In this document: positions 45,714 to 56,902 of the stretch, one piece after another
Numbering within the stretch: position 1 is the stretch's first letter
Layout of the letters: every line of letters begins with the position of its first letter
DNA from: Prostheceraeus crozeri
Lineage: Eukaryota > Platyhelminthes > Polycladida > Euryleptidae
Direction: 5' to 3'
Length of the DNA stretch: 64,000 nt
Assembly: GCA_907163375.1 (NCBI GenBank)
Contig: CAJQUW010001458.1
Location: forward strand, 62,001 to 126,000
Program-made: the position numbers and the translations under genes
The notes under the pieces: generated by a model
Seen by the model: the letters and a program-made list of their open reading frames with translations, nothing else
Databases searched by the model: none
What the model was told of the DNA's origin: nothing

Positions 45714-47951
45714 CTGAAACGAAATATATTTGGATTAGTAAACATTGCAATATCAGGCACACATCAAAATTAGAGTTCGTTCAAAATGCTAAAGAAAAAT
45801 ATTGAAATAAATAAAAAACATGACTGCTAAACGCGATAAACGCCAAATATGAAAACGTCGTCCTCAGATTACACAAATTCTTTAACTCAGGACTTATATC
45901 ATAGTGTCAGTTGGCAGAGCCTTTACCTAGACTGCCAGAGGTAGGGAGTTCAAATTCACCAAGTCGCGCAGTCATTTTCCGTTTGTTAAAATCAGAATAG
46001 TCTTTATGGGTAGATGAATGTTTTGACTATATCATTCATTAAAAAGCAATTTTGATTTTTAGGATTTTAGGAATTTTAGGATTCTTCTCTTTAGATGCGT
46101 GAAAATCACTTCCTATCAGGATCTTATCTTCTATGTGATGCAAATTTATCTTTGTGCTGAGCCGACTAAAATACCTCACTGCTTCAAGTATTGAACGTAT
46201 CCCAGGGTATCCAGGTATCTCCTGTATCGACCCAGGGAGGATTGCGGTGAAATTCAAAACGACAAGAATTTCGCAGTTGCACAATTACGAGTACCTAAAC
46301 AAGGAGTCTGACAGGTTAAATTGCTCGCTAAGATATCTAGCATACTTTCATGTCATCAGTGAAGTGCTTCGCGTGTAATCTGTCAATTCTCATTGAAGAA
46401 GCACTTCTACTATGATTGAAATAAATTACCACTGACCAGACATAGGACAATCAAATTGCACATCAAGATACTCAACACACTGTCTTGTCCTTTTTCGAGT
46501 GATTCTGTCGGAGATGTATTAGATTCTCTTGATAATGCAAGCACACTTTTAGATAAGGCATCATATTAATTGAATGACACGTTTTGCTATACTCTGTTTA
46601 GCAAATTACAGATTCATTATCAAAACTTGCCATTTCTGAGAGAAAAGGCTTTCATAAAACTTAAAATCATCTTATCCACATTCATGCTGTTCATTTACTG
46701 ATTCATTTCATACTGTAGCACTGCAGCAGCTCTAAACTTGCTGGTTTGAAAAGAAAGTATATACCTTCAGAAAGATAGCCTCCGACGAAATCTAAAATCA
46801 TTTGCGTCCTTTTCGATTGATTGAAATGGCAGATTTATCACTGATGACCCTAGATGACATTGCCAGCATTGTTGCTATAAGTATTATGCGACGAGGAAAA
46901 TGAAGATGATGAAATCTCCGAAGAAGTGGAGGTTATTGAATTTCCTCTTGCTGTCCAATCAAGCACACTTCCCTGACAGTACGGTCGTCTTCAATGTCGA
47001 CCCAACACATTATAAGCAGCATTTTATCAGCGCTAGCAACCATTTCCTTATTCTAACAATTTGTAAGCAACCAAGAAGATGTGACCTTTCATAGGAAACA
47101 TTCTCGTCGGGAAGGTACTGATTGTAGCGCTGACATGCATTTAGAGCATTTTTTGACTTATCACAAGCAATAGATTCCAATGATTGGCATTCCTTTATAT
47201 TTTTAGTCGTGTGTCAATTTTAACGTGGACCTACCTTGGTCAACTATAGTCGAAAGGCTTGAATTTTGAATAAATTGAATAATATTGTACAAAATCGGAT
47301 TTCTACACGTTCTTCAAAGATAGAGAAAGCTATTTGATGAAGAAAAATTACGACAATAAATGAACAAAGGATTTGGGAAGTAACGGGTAACGAACATTGC
47401 CCAGAAATGGGTTAGGCGGCAGCCGCATGCAATAAAAAAAAGAAAATTGCAAACTTTGGCTACACTTTGGATACGTTAATAACTCTAAACATGCTTGTTT
47501 CTCCGATTGAACAGGAGACGTACTCGATTTGCGGAAAATATCCCCCGGCAGTGACACTCAAAAGCATACTAGTGCTGCAACTGATAAAAAGTTGTTGAAG
47601 TATCACTTTTTCTCTAAATGGAATTTTCATTAATTCGGTGTTCACTAAATAAAGGAAGAATTCACGAATTCCTTAGTGGACTATCCTGTAGGTGTAGGGC
47701 AATCTTAGTCTTCAACATTAATTCTAATATTTGAGTTGCATTCCTTGCATAAAATCCAAATTATCAATCTGTTTTTGTATTCACAAGTTCTTCATAGTAC
47801 ATTCGCTTCACAGTCCTGTGGTATGGAGAAGGTGTATGTTTGAAAGCATCAGAAGCAGTCCACTGTTATCACGTCTCGTATCCCAGCATGTTTTGTACAA
47901 TATCATAATTCAAGAGGTATCAAATCACTTTCTCATGGAATAAACATTCAC

Positions 47952-48147
47952 TAACTGTCCAATAAAAATAACCGAAGAGATACTTATGTATGCTACGCTG
48001 AGAGCAACATACGCTAGCTTTTGCCGGACGTGACAAAAGTTTTCACTGTCAAATATCGCATTTTGATGCTCCGCGGCTTCAGTGGTTATATTACCTTTTG
48101 AGTGAACTGACCACAGAATTAGACAGGTCGTCTCTTCTTTTGTTTGA
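47952..48147 (-). CDS. Candidate exon with a membrane segment, gene unknown
   Basis: Open for 65 codons between a good acceptor (ATTTCTAG/T at 48148) and a possible donor (TTA/GTGAAT). It has a polar start with cysteines (E-E-T-T-C-L-I-L-W-S-V), then F-C-H-V-R-Q-K-L and a hydrophobic stretch A-Y-V-A-L-S-V-A-Y-I-S-I-S-S-V-I-F-I-G that could be a transmembrane helix. The splice phases (2 to 0) do not fit the phase-1 modular gene. I therefore treat it as part of another minus-strand gene or a remnant. Family not recognised. Confidence 0.35.
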
Positions 48148-48637
48148 CTAGAAATGAAGCATTGGAACATGTAACGCTAATGAAATGGCACAATCTCCTG
48201 ACATAATGCGTGCATCATAGCAGTCGAACAATGAGCATCCTGTTCAACATTAAAACGCCAAATTGTGCGAAGATTCAATGACTATTATCAAACGGATCAC
48301 ACAGCAAAGAGACACAGACGATGTAAAGTTCCATAGAGAAGTTTGTGGATGTTTTTTTATGCTCCTGCTATCTTTTTAAATAATGATCGGAAGGATCAAC
48401 ATTATCGAGAAAACTTTCGCGCAATTATCTGTGTTCTTCGAATCTAAAGGAATCGTGACGATCGGAGGATTTTGAACGAATTCACAGCAATGCCCAAGCG
48501 ACGCACGACTATTTTTCCTATCTGTGCAAGGTATTAAAAATTTCTTTTTGCACACTTAGTAAGTTCCTGCATGTACCATCGTTTTATATCAGTTTGTACT
48601 TTAGGAAAGTGATACGATTAAACAATCTAATGTGTAG

Positions 48638-48885
48638 AGCTGAACAAAAAGGATATACCGGAAGAGAAATCTAGTGAAAGTGGTGAGCGCACAGAAGTAG
48701 AGCATTCCACATGTTGTCGAAGCTGTTGTGGATTAGTTATCATTTCGGTCATGCTATTGTTGAAGAGCTTGGCATCGCAAGCTGCCATTACGTTTCACAC
48801 CGAAATTCATCTCGCCTTAATTGAAGAGCAGGATTCAGGTGGCGTAGTCGACTTTGGATCTGAGCAGCTCTCTTATCAAGGATGA
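48638..48885 (+). CDS. Candidate plus-strand exon A (single-pass membrane protein?)
   Basis: After an acceptor-like ATGTGTAG the frame stays open for 82 codons. It gives a charged stretch (K-K-D-I-P-E-E-K-S-S-E-S-G-E-R), a C-C-R-S-C-C cluster directly before a hydrophobic segment (G-L-V-I-I-S-V-M-L-L-L), then an acidic region ending at TGA. Cys clusters flanking a membrane helix are often palmitoylated (inference). Exon end and partner exons are uncertain; no clear donor in a phase that fits exon B. Family unknown. Confidence 0.35.
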
Positions 48886-48914
48886 AAATTTTTTTACTTG
48901 AATCTACCTTACAG

Positions 48915-49036
48915 TAAACGTAATCCTCAGAATGACGAAAAGCAGGCGAGTTTCCTCAACTTGTCGATCATTGAACATATGGTACGACTCGGGATGCAGG
49001 TGGCTGCTTTTGTCGACAGAGCAGATCAAATCAACA
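48915..49036 (+). CDS. Candidate plus-strand exon B
   Basis: 122 bases between strong sites: CTTACAG/T (48914) and ACA/GTGAGT (49037). The 40 intact codons read K-R-N-P-Q-N-D-E-K-Q-A-S-F-L-N, then E-H-M-V-R-L-G-M-Q-V-A-A-F-V-D-R-A-D-Q-I, amphipathic and helix-like. The good splice sites and protein-like composition argue for a real exon on the strand opposite the modular gene. Family unknown. Confidence 0.4.
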
Positions 49037-49721
49037 GTGAGTATTCTTAAAGATGTCTGAAGTGAGGAAGATCTGAATCGAATCATAAATATTAACATAG
49101 GCTAACTTTAGCCTTTTTCTGATGCGCGGTATACTTAGACAACCAAAACGGAAATTGGCCTACCAAATAGGAACCTAGTAATTATGTGTTTTACAGGTGT
49201 ATTGAAAGATACAGTGACATCTGAGTACTCAAAGAAATAAGTAGTCAATTCAAAGCGTCTTTATTTTACTGAGATAATTAAAGTCTATTGCACTTAATCA
49301 CTACCATGGCACATGTACTAGCGCTTTCAGTCAGTAGTCGAGACCCGATGGTGTCACTGGAAGTCGGTAGAGTATCGGGGAAAGATCACAACGCTCCAGA
49401 TGAAAGTCAGACAATGTCATCACCGTCCAAACCCTTAGTGTGGGCTACGTTATATCACTACAGCCTATTTCGAATGGACGTTAGGTTTTGAGTCATATTG
49501 CTGATTTTGTTTCAACATGTGACTTCCCATTGTTCGTGTTTTGCTTAGCTTGATGGTAGGGACTAGGTTTGTGGCATCATGCTTGTAGAAAAAGTCCTTC
49601 GAATCTCACGCGGGACATGAAATTGAGCATCCATCAATCGTGCCTGTATACTTAAATGCCAAGTCCGGGAAAGTTGAAGAATTAAACATTGGTGTCATAA
49701 AAATCATTTTTAAAATTTCAG

Positions 49722-49916
49722 AGAGCCATGAAACAATTTTTGCATGTGAATGATTTCTATACCCTCATCTTCTCTATCCGTAATGACTACCCGGAGTATC
49801 TTAATCATTCAGACCGTCTTCAAACCTCTATGTCAAATAAACTACATGTGTGTCACTCAAGGTCACACATGTACATGAAATTGAAGGATGACAAAGAAAA
49901 AATTTGGGCTGTGTAA
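49722..49916 (+). CDS. Candidate plus-strand exon C
   Basis: Acceptor AAAATTTCAG/AGA (49721), then an open frame of 64 codons containing M-K-Q-F-L-H-V-N-D-F-Y-T-L-I-F-S-I-R and M-Y-M-K-L-K-D-D-K-E-K-I-W to a TAA. An internal donor-like AAG/GTCACA near 49860 would be in phase with exon D. Family unknown; grouped with exons A, B and D only by strand and proximity. Confidence 0.35.
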   Translation, partial: RAMKQFLHVNDFYTLIFSIRNDYPEYLNHSDRLQTSMSNKLHVCHSRSHMYMKLKDDKEKIWAV

Positions 49917-50013
49917 TGTATGACTAATCATTGCAAAAGCTTGACCTAGCCCCTGTTTGAAAATGGAAGATCCTAAAATCGCCGGATTATGATCCTGCAT
50001 GAAGCATTTTCAG

Positions 50014-50206
50014 GATCATGGATAGATTGATTGATGACTTACTATCCGCGTTATATAGTACGTGGACTAGCAACCGATGTTTTCAAGAGATACGTGACTA
50101 CATGTACAAGCTGATTGCATTGTCATATTCAAGTGGTAACAAATGGGAAGTGGCTATAAATAAAAGAAAGCAATGGAAGTCATTTTTTGCCAGTCGGACC
50201 GATTAA
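50014..50206 (+). CDS. Candidate plus-strand exon D with stop codon
   Basis: Acceptor GCATTTTCAG/G (50013), then 63 codons and TAA. The peptide is helix-rich: I-M-D-R-L-I-D-D-L-L-S-A-L-Y-S-T-W, then F-Q-E-I-R-D-Y-M-Y-K-L-I-A-L, and a basic end K-R-K-Q-W-K-S-F-F. It ends 37 bases before the donor side of module d5 on the other strand. It could be the 3' end of a small gene nested in the d5-d6 intron. Confidence 0.4.
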
Positions 50207-50242
50207 TATCACATCTTCCAGTGGTTCATTCATACCACTTAC

Positions 50243-50527
50243 TTATGGTGTATGTTCGCCTCTTGAATACTTCAATCCTTTTTCCAAAAGCTCTTCCTTG
50301 AATGCGTATGGTAATTTGATAAAGGTTTCTTCCAATAGGGACAGGTTTAAATGATTTTGGTTTGATAACTAAACCAGTACCTCTAGTGCGACCATTAATT
50401 GTCCATCTAATTGAGGTAAGTTTAGAACTGATGTCCTGTCCGGAAGCAGTAAGAACTCTGACAGTAGCACTGATAATGTTTTGACGCAATAGGCCCATGT
50501 TGAATGCGACAAAAATCCTGGGAGGTG
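50243..50527 (-). CDS. Module d5 of the tandem array
   Basis: 95 codons. Acceptor ATTTCAG/CA (50528), donor ATAA/GTAAGT. It opens P-P-R-I-F-V-A-F-N-M-G-L-L-R-Q-N-I-I-S-A. The core is I-R-W-T-I-N-G-R-T-R-G-T-G-L-V-I, with the short loop seen otherwise only in d9 and d2. No cysteines. The following 4.5-kb intron is the longest in the array and contains the candidate plus-strand exons. Confidence 0.9.
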
Positions 50528-50841
50528 CTGAAATACAATGAAGATGATTTATATAATACATTTGTAATTGCCAAATGCCTTGAAGCTAATGAAATCTGAA
50601 CCATTTATGATTAGATGCTGTATCCGGTCCTATAAGAAAGACGCCCAAGAAGCTATGAGTGAATTGATTTAGTAAAACGTTCTCCAATAAAATTCCATAT
50701 CTTGAATTGAAATTACAAATCGGGAATAAGTAGTAAAGCTTTCTTTATTGTTTTATCTTATGTAATCTGTACGTATTTCTTAATTTAGTAATCATTTCTC
50801 AAATTAATAAAGCTTTCTGATCGCAGTTTAGAAATGCTAAC

Positions 50842-50969
50842 CGGCATTTCTATGGGATTGCGCGGATATGAAATCCTTTGTAGTAGTAGGCTAATTTTCC
50901 GAGGCTATCTGCACGGACAATTAGCTTACGACATCGGATTTCAAATCAACGAATCCCATAGAAATGGCG
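50842..50969. repeat. Imperfect palindrome (foldback)
   Basis: GGCATTTCTATGGGATT...GAAATCC...GGCTAAT on the left is mirrored by ATTAGC...GGATTTC...AATCCCATAGAAATGGC on the right, each about 50 bases, around a ~25-base centre. Small non-coding foldback element. Confidence 0.6.
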
Positions 50970-51418
50970 CTACAGCTCCATATAACCATTCCATATTGCT
51001 TCAAAAGATGTCTTGTAGCGAATTAGGGATTGCAATCCTTGGTACTTCTTCAAATACCGGGATTCCAAAACAGATTGCTCCATAGCATGCGTGTTACAGG
51101 AAGAAAATTGCTTTTTTGTGGTGATCTCCTGTTTTCCACTTCACATAATCTGAGAAATGCAACGTAATTTGATGTTCCCTTGCATAATATGCCTACATAA
51201 TAGATAGTACCTAGAATTCACTCTTACTACTATTTCATATATTTTTGTTATCGGAGAATCAAGAATTTCTATCTTCCCTGTAGTACATAGTGATCCATCT
51301 CGAGACATATTCACTCAGAAGGCCCACGGAGGAGAGTCAATCAGAATCACAAAGGTTAACACCACACACAAATAAATGGCAGACTCAATGATACCGCTCA
51401 TTGTTGAATGCTACTATA

Positions 51419-52843
51419 CAGTAGTGGCCAATTTAAAGGGCCCACATCACTTTTCATGCATTTTCCCACTTATACTTCATTAAATTTACTGTTATTCAAC
51501 TTCTTATTGCCAAAATATTTAGAAATTAATTCCATATGATGAAAGACAAAGCAAATATGATATCCAGTCATAATTGGTATTGAAGACAACAATGCATGTC
51601 AATACTTAACGGGGAAACCTTTTCTTGATGACACTTTGTAGTCTACGTGGCATGCTCCGCACCAGAGTCTTGCAGTACTCTTCTGTGATCTCCTGCGTCC
51701 AGACACGCTTGATTATCTCGCGCAGTTCCTTTTCTGAAGATGGTTGATGTGCGGCGACCTTCTGCTTCATGAGAACCCAACAATTTTCGATGACATTGAG
51801 GTCCGGTGAGTTGGGAGGCCAGTTGGGCAGCAGAGCGACATCGTGTTCATTAAACTCTGCTTGACAACTTTCGCGGTATGACAAGGCGCTGAATCCTGCT
51901 GAAATATTGTTGTTTCACTGATCTCCATATGAAGGAGCACCTTCTCTTCGAGGATTTGGAGGTAGCGACTTGCGTTGACTTTCTCTCCTTTACAGAACAG
52001 CTCCAAGCCGCATCGTCCACGGGAAGTGATCTCCATATCATCACTGATGGCGGATGCTTCACCGTCTTCTGTGTGAAATGCGGGTTGAAGCGCTGACCAA
52101 TCCTACGGCGGACGTAACCCAAGCCACCACAGCGGACTTGCTGAAAGGTGCTCTCGTCTGAGAACATGACACGATCCCACCACTCGGCATCCTTATCCAG
52201 ACGATCGCGACAGAATTTCAGGCGCAATCTTCGCTGCTCCTCAGTAATCAAGGGTACTTTCGCAGGCCTACGAGCCACAAGTCCAAAATCATTTTTAAGC
52301 CTTCTGTGGATTTTCCTCGCACTTAGCTCCACTCCAGCAATATCATTGATTTCTTTGGATAGTTTTAGTGATGAAGATCGATGGTTCCGGGTGATGAGGA
52401 CTTTAAGAACTCGGTCCTGTCGTTTAGTACTTTTTCGGAGTCTTCCGCATGCGGAACGCTCGGAGTCTGGAGATGAGATTGCTTTTCTAACTGCTTTCCT
52501 GGAAACCTTGAGACGTTCAGCAATTGCTCTTTGAGAATATCCCTCATTGTACAGCGCAATCATCTGACCACGCATCAGCTGCGAGGTGTCACTCGATCTT
52601 CGAACCAATGCCATAGGTACTCGATGGATGACCTGAAAGCTATTGTTTTCCTTCGTAATTGTCCGTGCCGCAACGAAGTCAGCTAGATAACTTTCACCCG
52701 GAACAACATCACACGCTAAAAGCATCAAACTATCAAGTTTTTCATCATTAAATCATTCATTTAAGATCTGACAGGCGACATAAAGCAAATAGTATAAATT
52801 ATCTATATCCGCGTGAGTGGGCCCTTTAAATTGGCCACTACTG
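51419..52843 (-). mobile_element. Tc1/mariner-like element B, complete ends
   Basis: 27-base perfect inverted terminal repeats (start CAGTAGTGGCCAATTTAAAG, 51419-51445 and 52817-52843) flanked by TA on both sides (51417-51418, 52844-52845). Length is 1425 bases, typical of the group. The single transposase gene runs on the minus strand and is frameshifted. The identical ends against a broken gene suggest a young insertion of an already defective copy, mobilised in trans. Confidence 0.92.
51603..52615 (-). pseudogene. Tc1-like transposase with frameshifts (element B)
   Basis: Starting at M-A-L-V-R-R (52615), the N-terminal helix-turn-helix (Y-S-Q-R-A-I-A-E-R-L-K-V-S) and second DNA-binding half (S-A-R-K-I-H-R-R-L) are intact. 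The first catalytic block M-F-S-D-E-S-T-F is present near 52160. The frame shifts near 52030, after S-V-M-I-W, and again near 51860. The remaining blocks F-Q-Q-D-S-A-P-C-H-T-A-K and S-P-D-L-N-V-I-E-N-C-W are intact in their own frames, so all three catalytic acids survive. The last residues end K-K-R-F-P-R. Only the frameshifts prevent function. Confidence 0.85.
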
Positions 52844-53175
52844 TAGGTGATCTTCAGGTTCACAAGAATCGAAGTTGTAGGCCTTCTTGGAAGTATCAGA
52901 AAGCCTAATTCTTGTAGAAGCTTCTGTAATAATTTCCAATATCCATTGTACGACAAGAATAAGTTAGCATGTATGTCAGAAATATATAGCCAATCACATC
53001 TGCACTGACTATGCTGTAATATACAGACGCTCGATAATAAGGTGTGCTGAACTGATTGAGGCAAATAGGTTATAAACGCTTGCAGTTCCCAATTCATTTA
53101 AATCTAATGTTCTCTTGAAAATGATAATATGCGCAGATGCATAGGCTACTTATGCATGTCAGAAGACAAACTCAC

Positions 53176-53469
53176 GCATCGCATATTTGTATTCAAATGG
53201 CAGATTATAGAAAATTGATTGATACGTAAATGCAATATGTCCGTGTATAAGGAGCATATTTCCTTGACGAATAGCCGTCACTTTTCTGATGGAGATTTTC
53301 GACCCTCGACCATTGTAGATACGTCTAGCGTTTACTGACCATCGAAGATTACGTAATTGATGTCCTTCAATATATCTCCCGGTATTGGGATTCATAATTC
53401 TTATGGTTGCAGAGCAAGTACCAGACATCAGCAGGGCTTTGTTAAAAGCAACACGGACAAGCGGTTTTG
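53176..53469 (-). CDS. Module d4 of the tandem array
   Basis: 98 codons. Acceptor TTTTTCAG/CA (53470), donor ATGC/GTGAGT. It opens K-P-L-V-R-V-A-F-N-K-A-L-L. The core reads L-R-W-S-V-N-A-R-R-I-Y-N-G-R-G-S-K-I, with N-A in place of N-N and N-G before the strand. A polar insert (N-P-N-T-G-R-Y-I-E-G-H) precedes the core. It ends Y-K-Y-A-M. One cysteine sits near the start. Three perfect palindromes lie 90-260 bases upstream in the intron. Confidence 0.88.
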
Positions 53470-53560
53470 CTGAAAAAGATAAATAGTCATAATTACACAA
53501 GATACATCATCAACAGAAGAATAAAGACGTTCAGACTTTCGACTGACCTTTTCACCGCTA

Positions 53561-53730
53561 ATGACGGAAGCTTCCGTCATAATTCTGTCACTTGCCATGC
53601 TGATGCATTTTCTCTAATAAGCGATTGACGGAAGCTTCCGTCATTCAATATGATCTTTTGCTTGCGAAGGAAACATCATATTTTGAATTGGTCACTGTGA
53701 GTGACGCGCAATGACGGAAGCTTCCGTCAT
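53561..53730. repeat. Three spaced copies of a perfect palindrome
   Basis: ATGACGGAAGCTTCCGTCAT occurs in full at 53561-53580 and 53711-53730, and its inner 18 bases at 53626-53643. Spacing between starts is about 64 and 86 bases and the intervening sequences are unrelated. Each contains a TGACG half-site and a GGAAGCTTCC centre (back-to-back GGAA cores, also GAANNTTC). It is in the intron just upstream of d4. A binding array, a hairpin set or an element remnant are all possible. Confidence 0.8.
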
Positions 53731-53949
53731 GATATGAGAAGATTCCTACATACTTTTTTTGAAACCCGCGTATGAAGCCATCGACTGTGTGTGATGCAAA
53801 TGATATCATATGCATCGCATACATCAGGTTCTCCGCTTTCTAACGATATAAGTTTTCTGCAAATCGATGAGAGAATTTAAACTGTAGATATCATAAAGAG
53901 CTTGTCACATTTCACATGGAATTGCATTATTCGATAAACTATAGATATA

Positions 53950-54745
53950 CGTGCGTATGTACACAGGTTCGTCATTACAATTGCTTCTAACGAATTTGAT
54001 GATGACTGACACTGATAATTCCTCCACTGATCTGCAGTACGATGAAAATGCTGATCTCTTAGAAGAAGTAAACTTTGAAAATCTCCCATGGACGGAGGTC
54101 ACCTCCAACGACTCATTCAGACAAATCGACCAAACATTTTATGGCATACACGGCGTTCATCCTTGTTATCAGACTATTGAAATGAATGATGAAATTTCAT
54201 TTTTCAACATCATGTTCCCGGACGATTTATTCGAAGACTTGGCGAAATTCACAAACATTCGGGCCCGCATTTCCATCGAAACTAATGAGAACGTGGCTCC
54301 ACATTCCCGAATCAAAAATTGGAAAGATGTAACTCCAGATGAGATGCGAAAGTTTCTTGGTTGTGTATTTCTAATGGGAACTATTAAGAAACCGTTTATT
54401 GAGTCATACTGGTCGACGGAGGAAATGATTGCGACACCTTTCTTTTTTAATAAAGTCTGTCTTTCTCGAGATCGTTTCCAAATAATTCTTCGATTTCTTC
54501 GGTTCACCGATTATGACCGACTTGACACAAATGATCCGCTTCATAAGTCATCGGATTTTATTGCAAAGACAAAATGCATCATTCAAAATAGCTACATACC
54601 AACCGAAAATGTTGCTATTGACGAAGTGCTTCTCCTTTTCAAAGGTCGCTTATAGTTTCGGAATTTTATACAATGAACTAGCTCAGAGCTTCAAATTTTT
54701 AAAACTTCGAAGTTTCCTGGATGGACTGTAAGTCTCATTTCAGCG
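53950..54745 (+). pseudogene. piggyBac-type transposase, N-terminal half
   Basis: The open frame to 54655 shows the DDE_Tnp_1_7 (piggyBac/PGBD) pattern: an acidic start, then F-G-like segments, W-K-D-V-T-P-D-E-M-R-K-F-L-G, S-Y-W-S-T, L-S-R-D-R-F-Q-I-I-L-R-F-L-R-F and N-V-A-I-D-E-V-L-L-L-F-K-G-R. That last block holds the first catalytic aspartate. After the stop, another frame continues with F-R-N-F-I-Q and about 25 more residues of the expected downstream motif. The catalytic second and third Asp and the Cys-rich tail are missing. Likely start is M-M-T-D-T-D (53999). Confidence 0.8.
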
Positions 54746-54989
54746 TACTATGCAGCTGTTTATCAGAAGTGATGTTTATCTTTGTCCAGAAACTGATGAT
54801 TTCTATAAAGATAGCGCTCTGAGTATATATTCTGATAGTAAGGAATGGGCTAAAATATAATTTTAGAAAGCAAAAATTGAAAAGAAGTCTTTTGAAAATA
54901 ATTGAATTTCGATTCAACAGCATGTCACTGCTTAGCAATAAAAAAAGCCGATAAGATGTGATATTTTATTAAACCTAAATATTTACCTT

Positions 54990-55480
54990 CACAGGCCGTG
55001 TCAGGGGATAAAAAAAGATGATGGAATTACCATTCATTTCTGATCGAACAAGCCTACCTATTAAACGAATATTCCAAAGAGAGCAATTGAATGTAGGACT
55101 AGTACATATGCTTAAAGATCTACGAAATGTGCTTCAAAAGAAGAAAAGGACAAACATAATTAGTCAACTAACCAATTGTCCTATCAAAAGCACAGATATC
55201 TGATTCAGAGAAAATGTAGTCTACAAAATAACTTGCTTAAAATGCAACAGAAGTGATACGTTTCTTTTAAGATGCTTTAATACAATTTTTTAAGATTCTT
55301 CATCTGTTTACAAACATTTACAACAATGCAATAATCACAATATTCTAACAGAACTTCTGACACAAGAAAATGATCATACCATCATACTGCTTCGCGAAGC
55401 GATGTGGATTGCTAACTTAGAACCCAAACTAATCTCCGGAGAAAAACGTGAACAGCACAAAGAATTCCTATTTTTATAAA
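54990..55480 (+). mobile_element. Penelope-like element, linker and endonuclease remnant
   Basis: Reads L-P-F-I-S-D-R-T-S, I-K-R-I-F-Q-R, L-R-N-V-L-Q-K-K-K-R, N-C-P-I-K, then after a frameshift F-R-E-N-V-V-Y-K-I-T-C-L-K-C-N and, near 55395, L-R-E-A-M-W-I-A-N-L. That is the conserved path from the RT thumb to the GIY-YIG region of Penelope-like elements. Several stops; a dead fragment directly after the piggyBac remnant. Confidence 0.65.
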
Positions 55481-55860
55481 ATTTGCCTACCTGTTTGTGC
55501 ATCAAAAATTATGACTATAAATCTAAACTTTTTAAACTTCCATGTATTCTATATCTTTCCCCTTTCATTCTGACTTGCTATAAATTTGAAATTTGTTGAT
55601 ATTAGTACGTATGATCATCCTTCTATCTTCTGAAGCGGCTTATCCAGGCGAAAGTTTGGGCATAATTTAATTACACAATAGCATCGACTTTTTTGTCACT
55701 AGATTGAAAAGAAATCCTTTGACTTTAACGGTTTTAGTGACCTCATCAATAACATGCCAGAAAAGGAATGATAAAATACGTACTTTAATAGAAAAATGTC
55801 GACATCAACTACAGGTGAGATCGGTTCAAGTTTTGTAATGAAATGTCTTCTCTTTGCTGT

Positions 55861-55894
<34 letters not shown>

Positions 55895-55895
55895 C
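55861..55895. repeat. (CA)n microsatellite
   Basis: About 17 CA units with one G interruption. Confidence 0.97.
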
Positions 55896-56902
55896 TGAAT
55901 ATAGATATTGATATGCCGAATATATACGAGTATTTTGAAGATCGCAATTAAATCAAACAGACATTGAATGTTTATTTGACCGGTTTCGAATAGAAGTGGA
56001 GCAGTCGCTTGCATTCTTCACCAGGAAGAGAATGACATAGAAAAATAAATAAAATTCTAATGGTGCAAGCATCAAAAAACTTCATAAGATGTCAGGATTA
56101 CGAGGGGATAGAATGAGCCATAGAATCTTTACGTCAATTAGCATCCATGCTGGTGACAGAGGTAGGAGATTTAGGATTAAATATAGGTGACCGTTGTAAA
56201 ACGTGCTGCATATTCAAGGCAAAGGGATAATCGGTCATCACTGACTTATGAATTTAATTTCTTTTCTTTTCGTTCATTTTCATTTCCTTCAATTTTATCC
56301 AATACAGAGACTTTCTCACTATGTTCCTGATGACCATGCTCTAAACGTTGAAATGACATTACTATATTTTCATCATTATGTCTGATGTCAAAGCGATGTC
56401 AAAGCGATGTCCAGTTATTCTCTTCCTGACCTTCGTATTTTCCAAATATATGGAAAAGAGGATTTTCAAGTTGGTCTAGCTACATGCAGTTTTTGTCGCT
56501 TTGATAGCACACCATGATAGAGACCTATGACTGATGATATCATTGTTGTTTGATTAGAAATACTTTAGCATGTCTTGCAACGCGCTGAGGTACGGTACAA
56601 CAGGGTGCAACACTTCCGGTCTGTTTAGTAGCTAAATTTTGTTTTCGTGGTATATTATGCAGTTGCGAGGAAACAAGAAATTGCTTCATCTTATAGATGG
56701 CGGTTTCCTCCAAAGTTACACCATCTAAATAATACCATTTCAATTATGGGTGATTCTCCAAATCCAATTTTCTAGGCTGTATTCCAAATATGGCTATCAA
56801 CGATATGGGGATAAACGAGAACGCGGGGGATTTCTGTGGGACTGATAATGAATTCAGTAGCATTCATTCACTTGATGTATTCATTTAAATATATCCACTT
56901 AC

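Noticed and set aside
46154-46378. 75-codon plus-strand frame containing I-P-G-Y-P-G-I and a helical C-terminal half
   Set aside because: It has no ATG start at its first codon, no family recognised and no splice support; it also overlaps an equally long minus-strand frame.
46815-47094. M-A-D-L-S-L-M-T-L-D-D-I-A-S-I-V start followed by an acidic stretch in another frame, reminiscent of a transposase N-terminus
   Set aside because: Too short and frame-broken to assign to Harbinger or any other family.
49288-49491. Plus-strand 67-codon frame in the d5-d6 intron
   Set aside because: No splice sites in a usable phase and no protein resemblance. A minus frame over the same DNA is about as plausible, so neither was called.
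55699-55947. Open frame with a run of Val-Cys residues
   Set aside because: It is the translation of the (CA)n microsatellite at 55861-55895.
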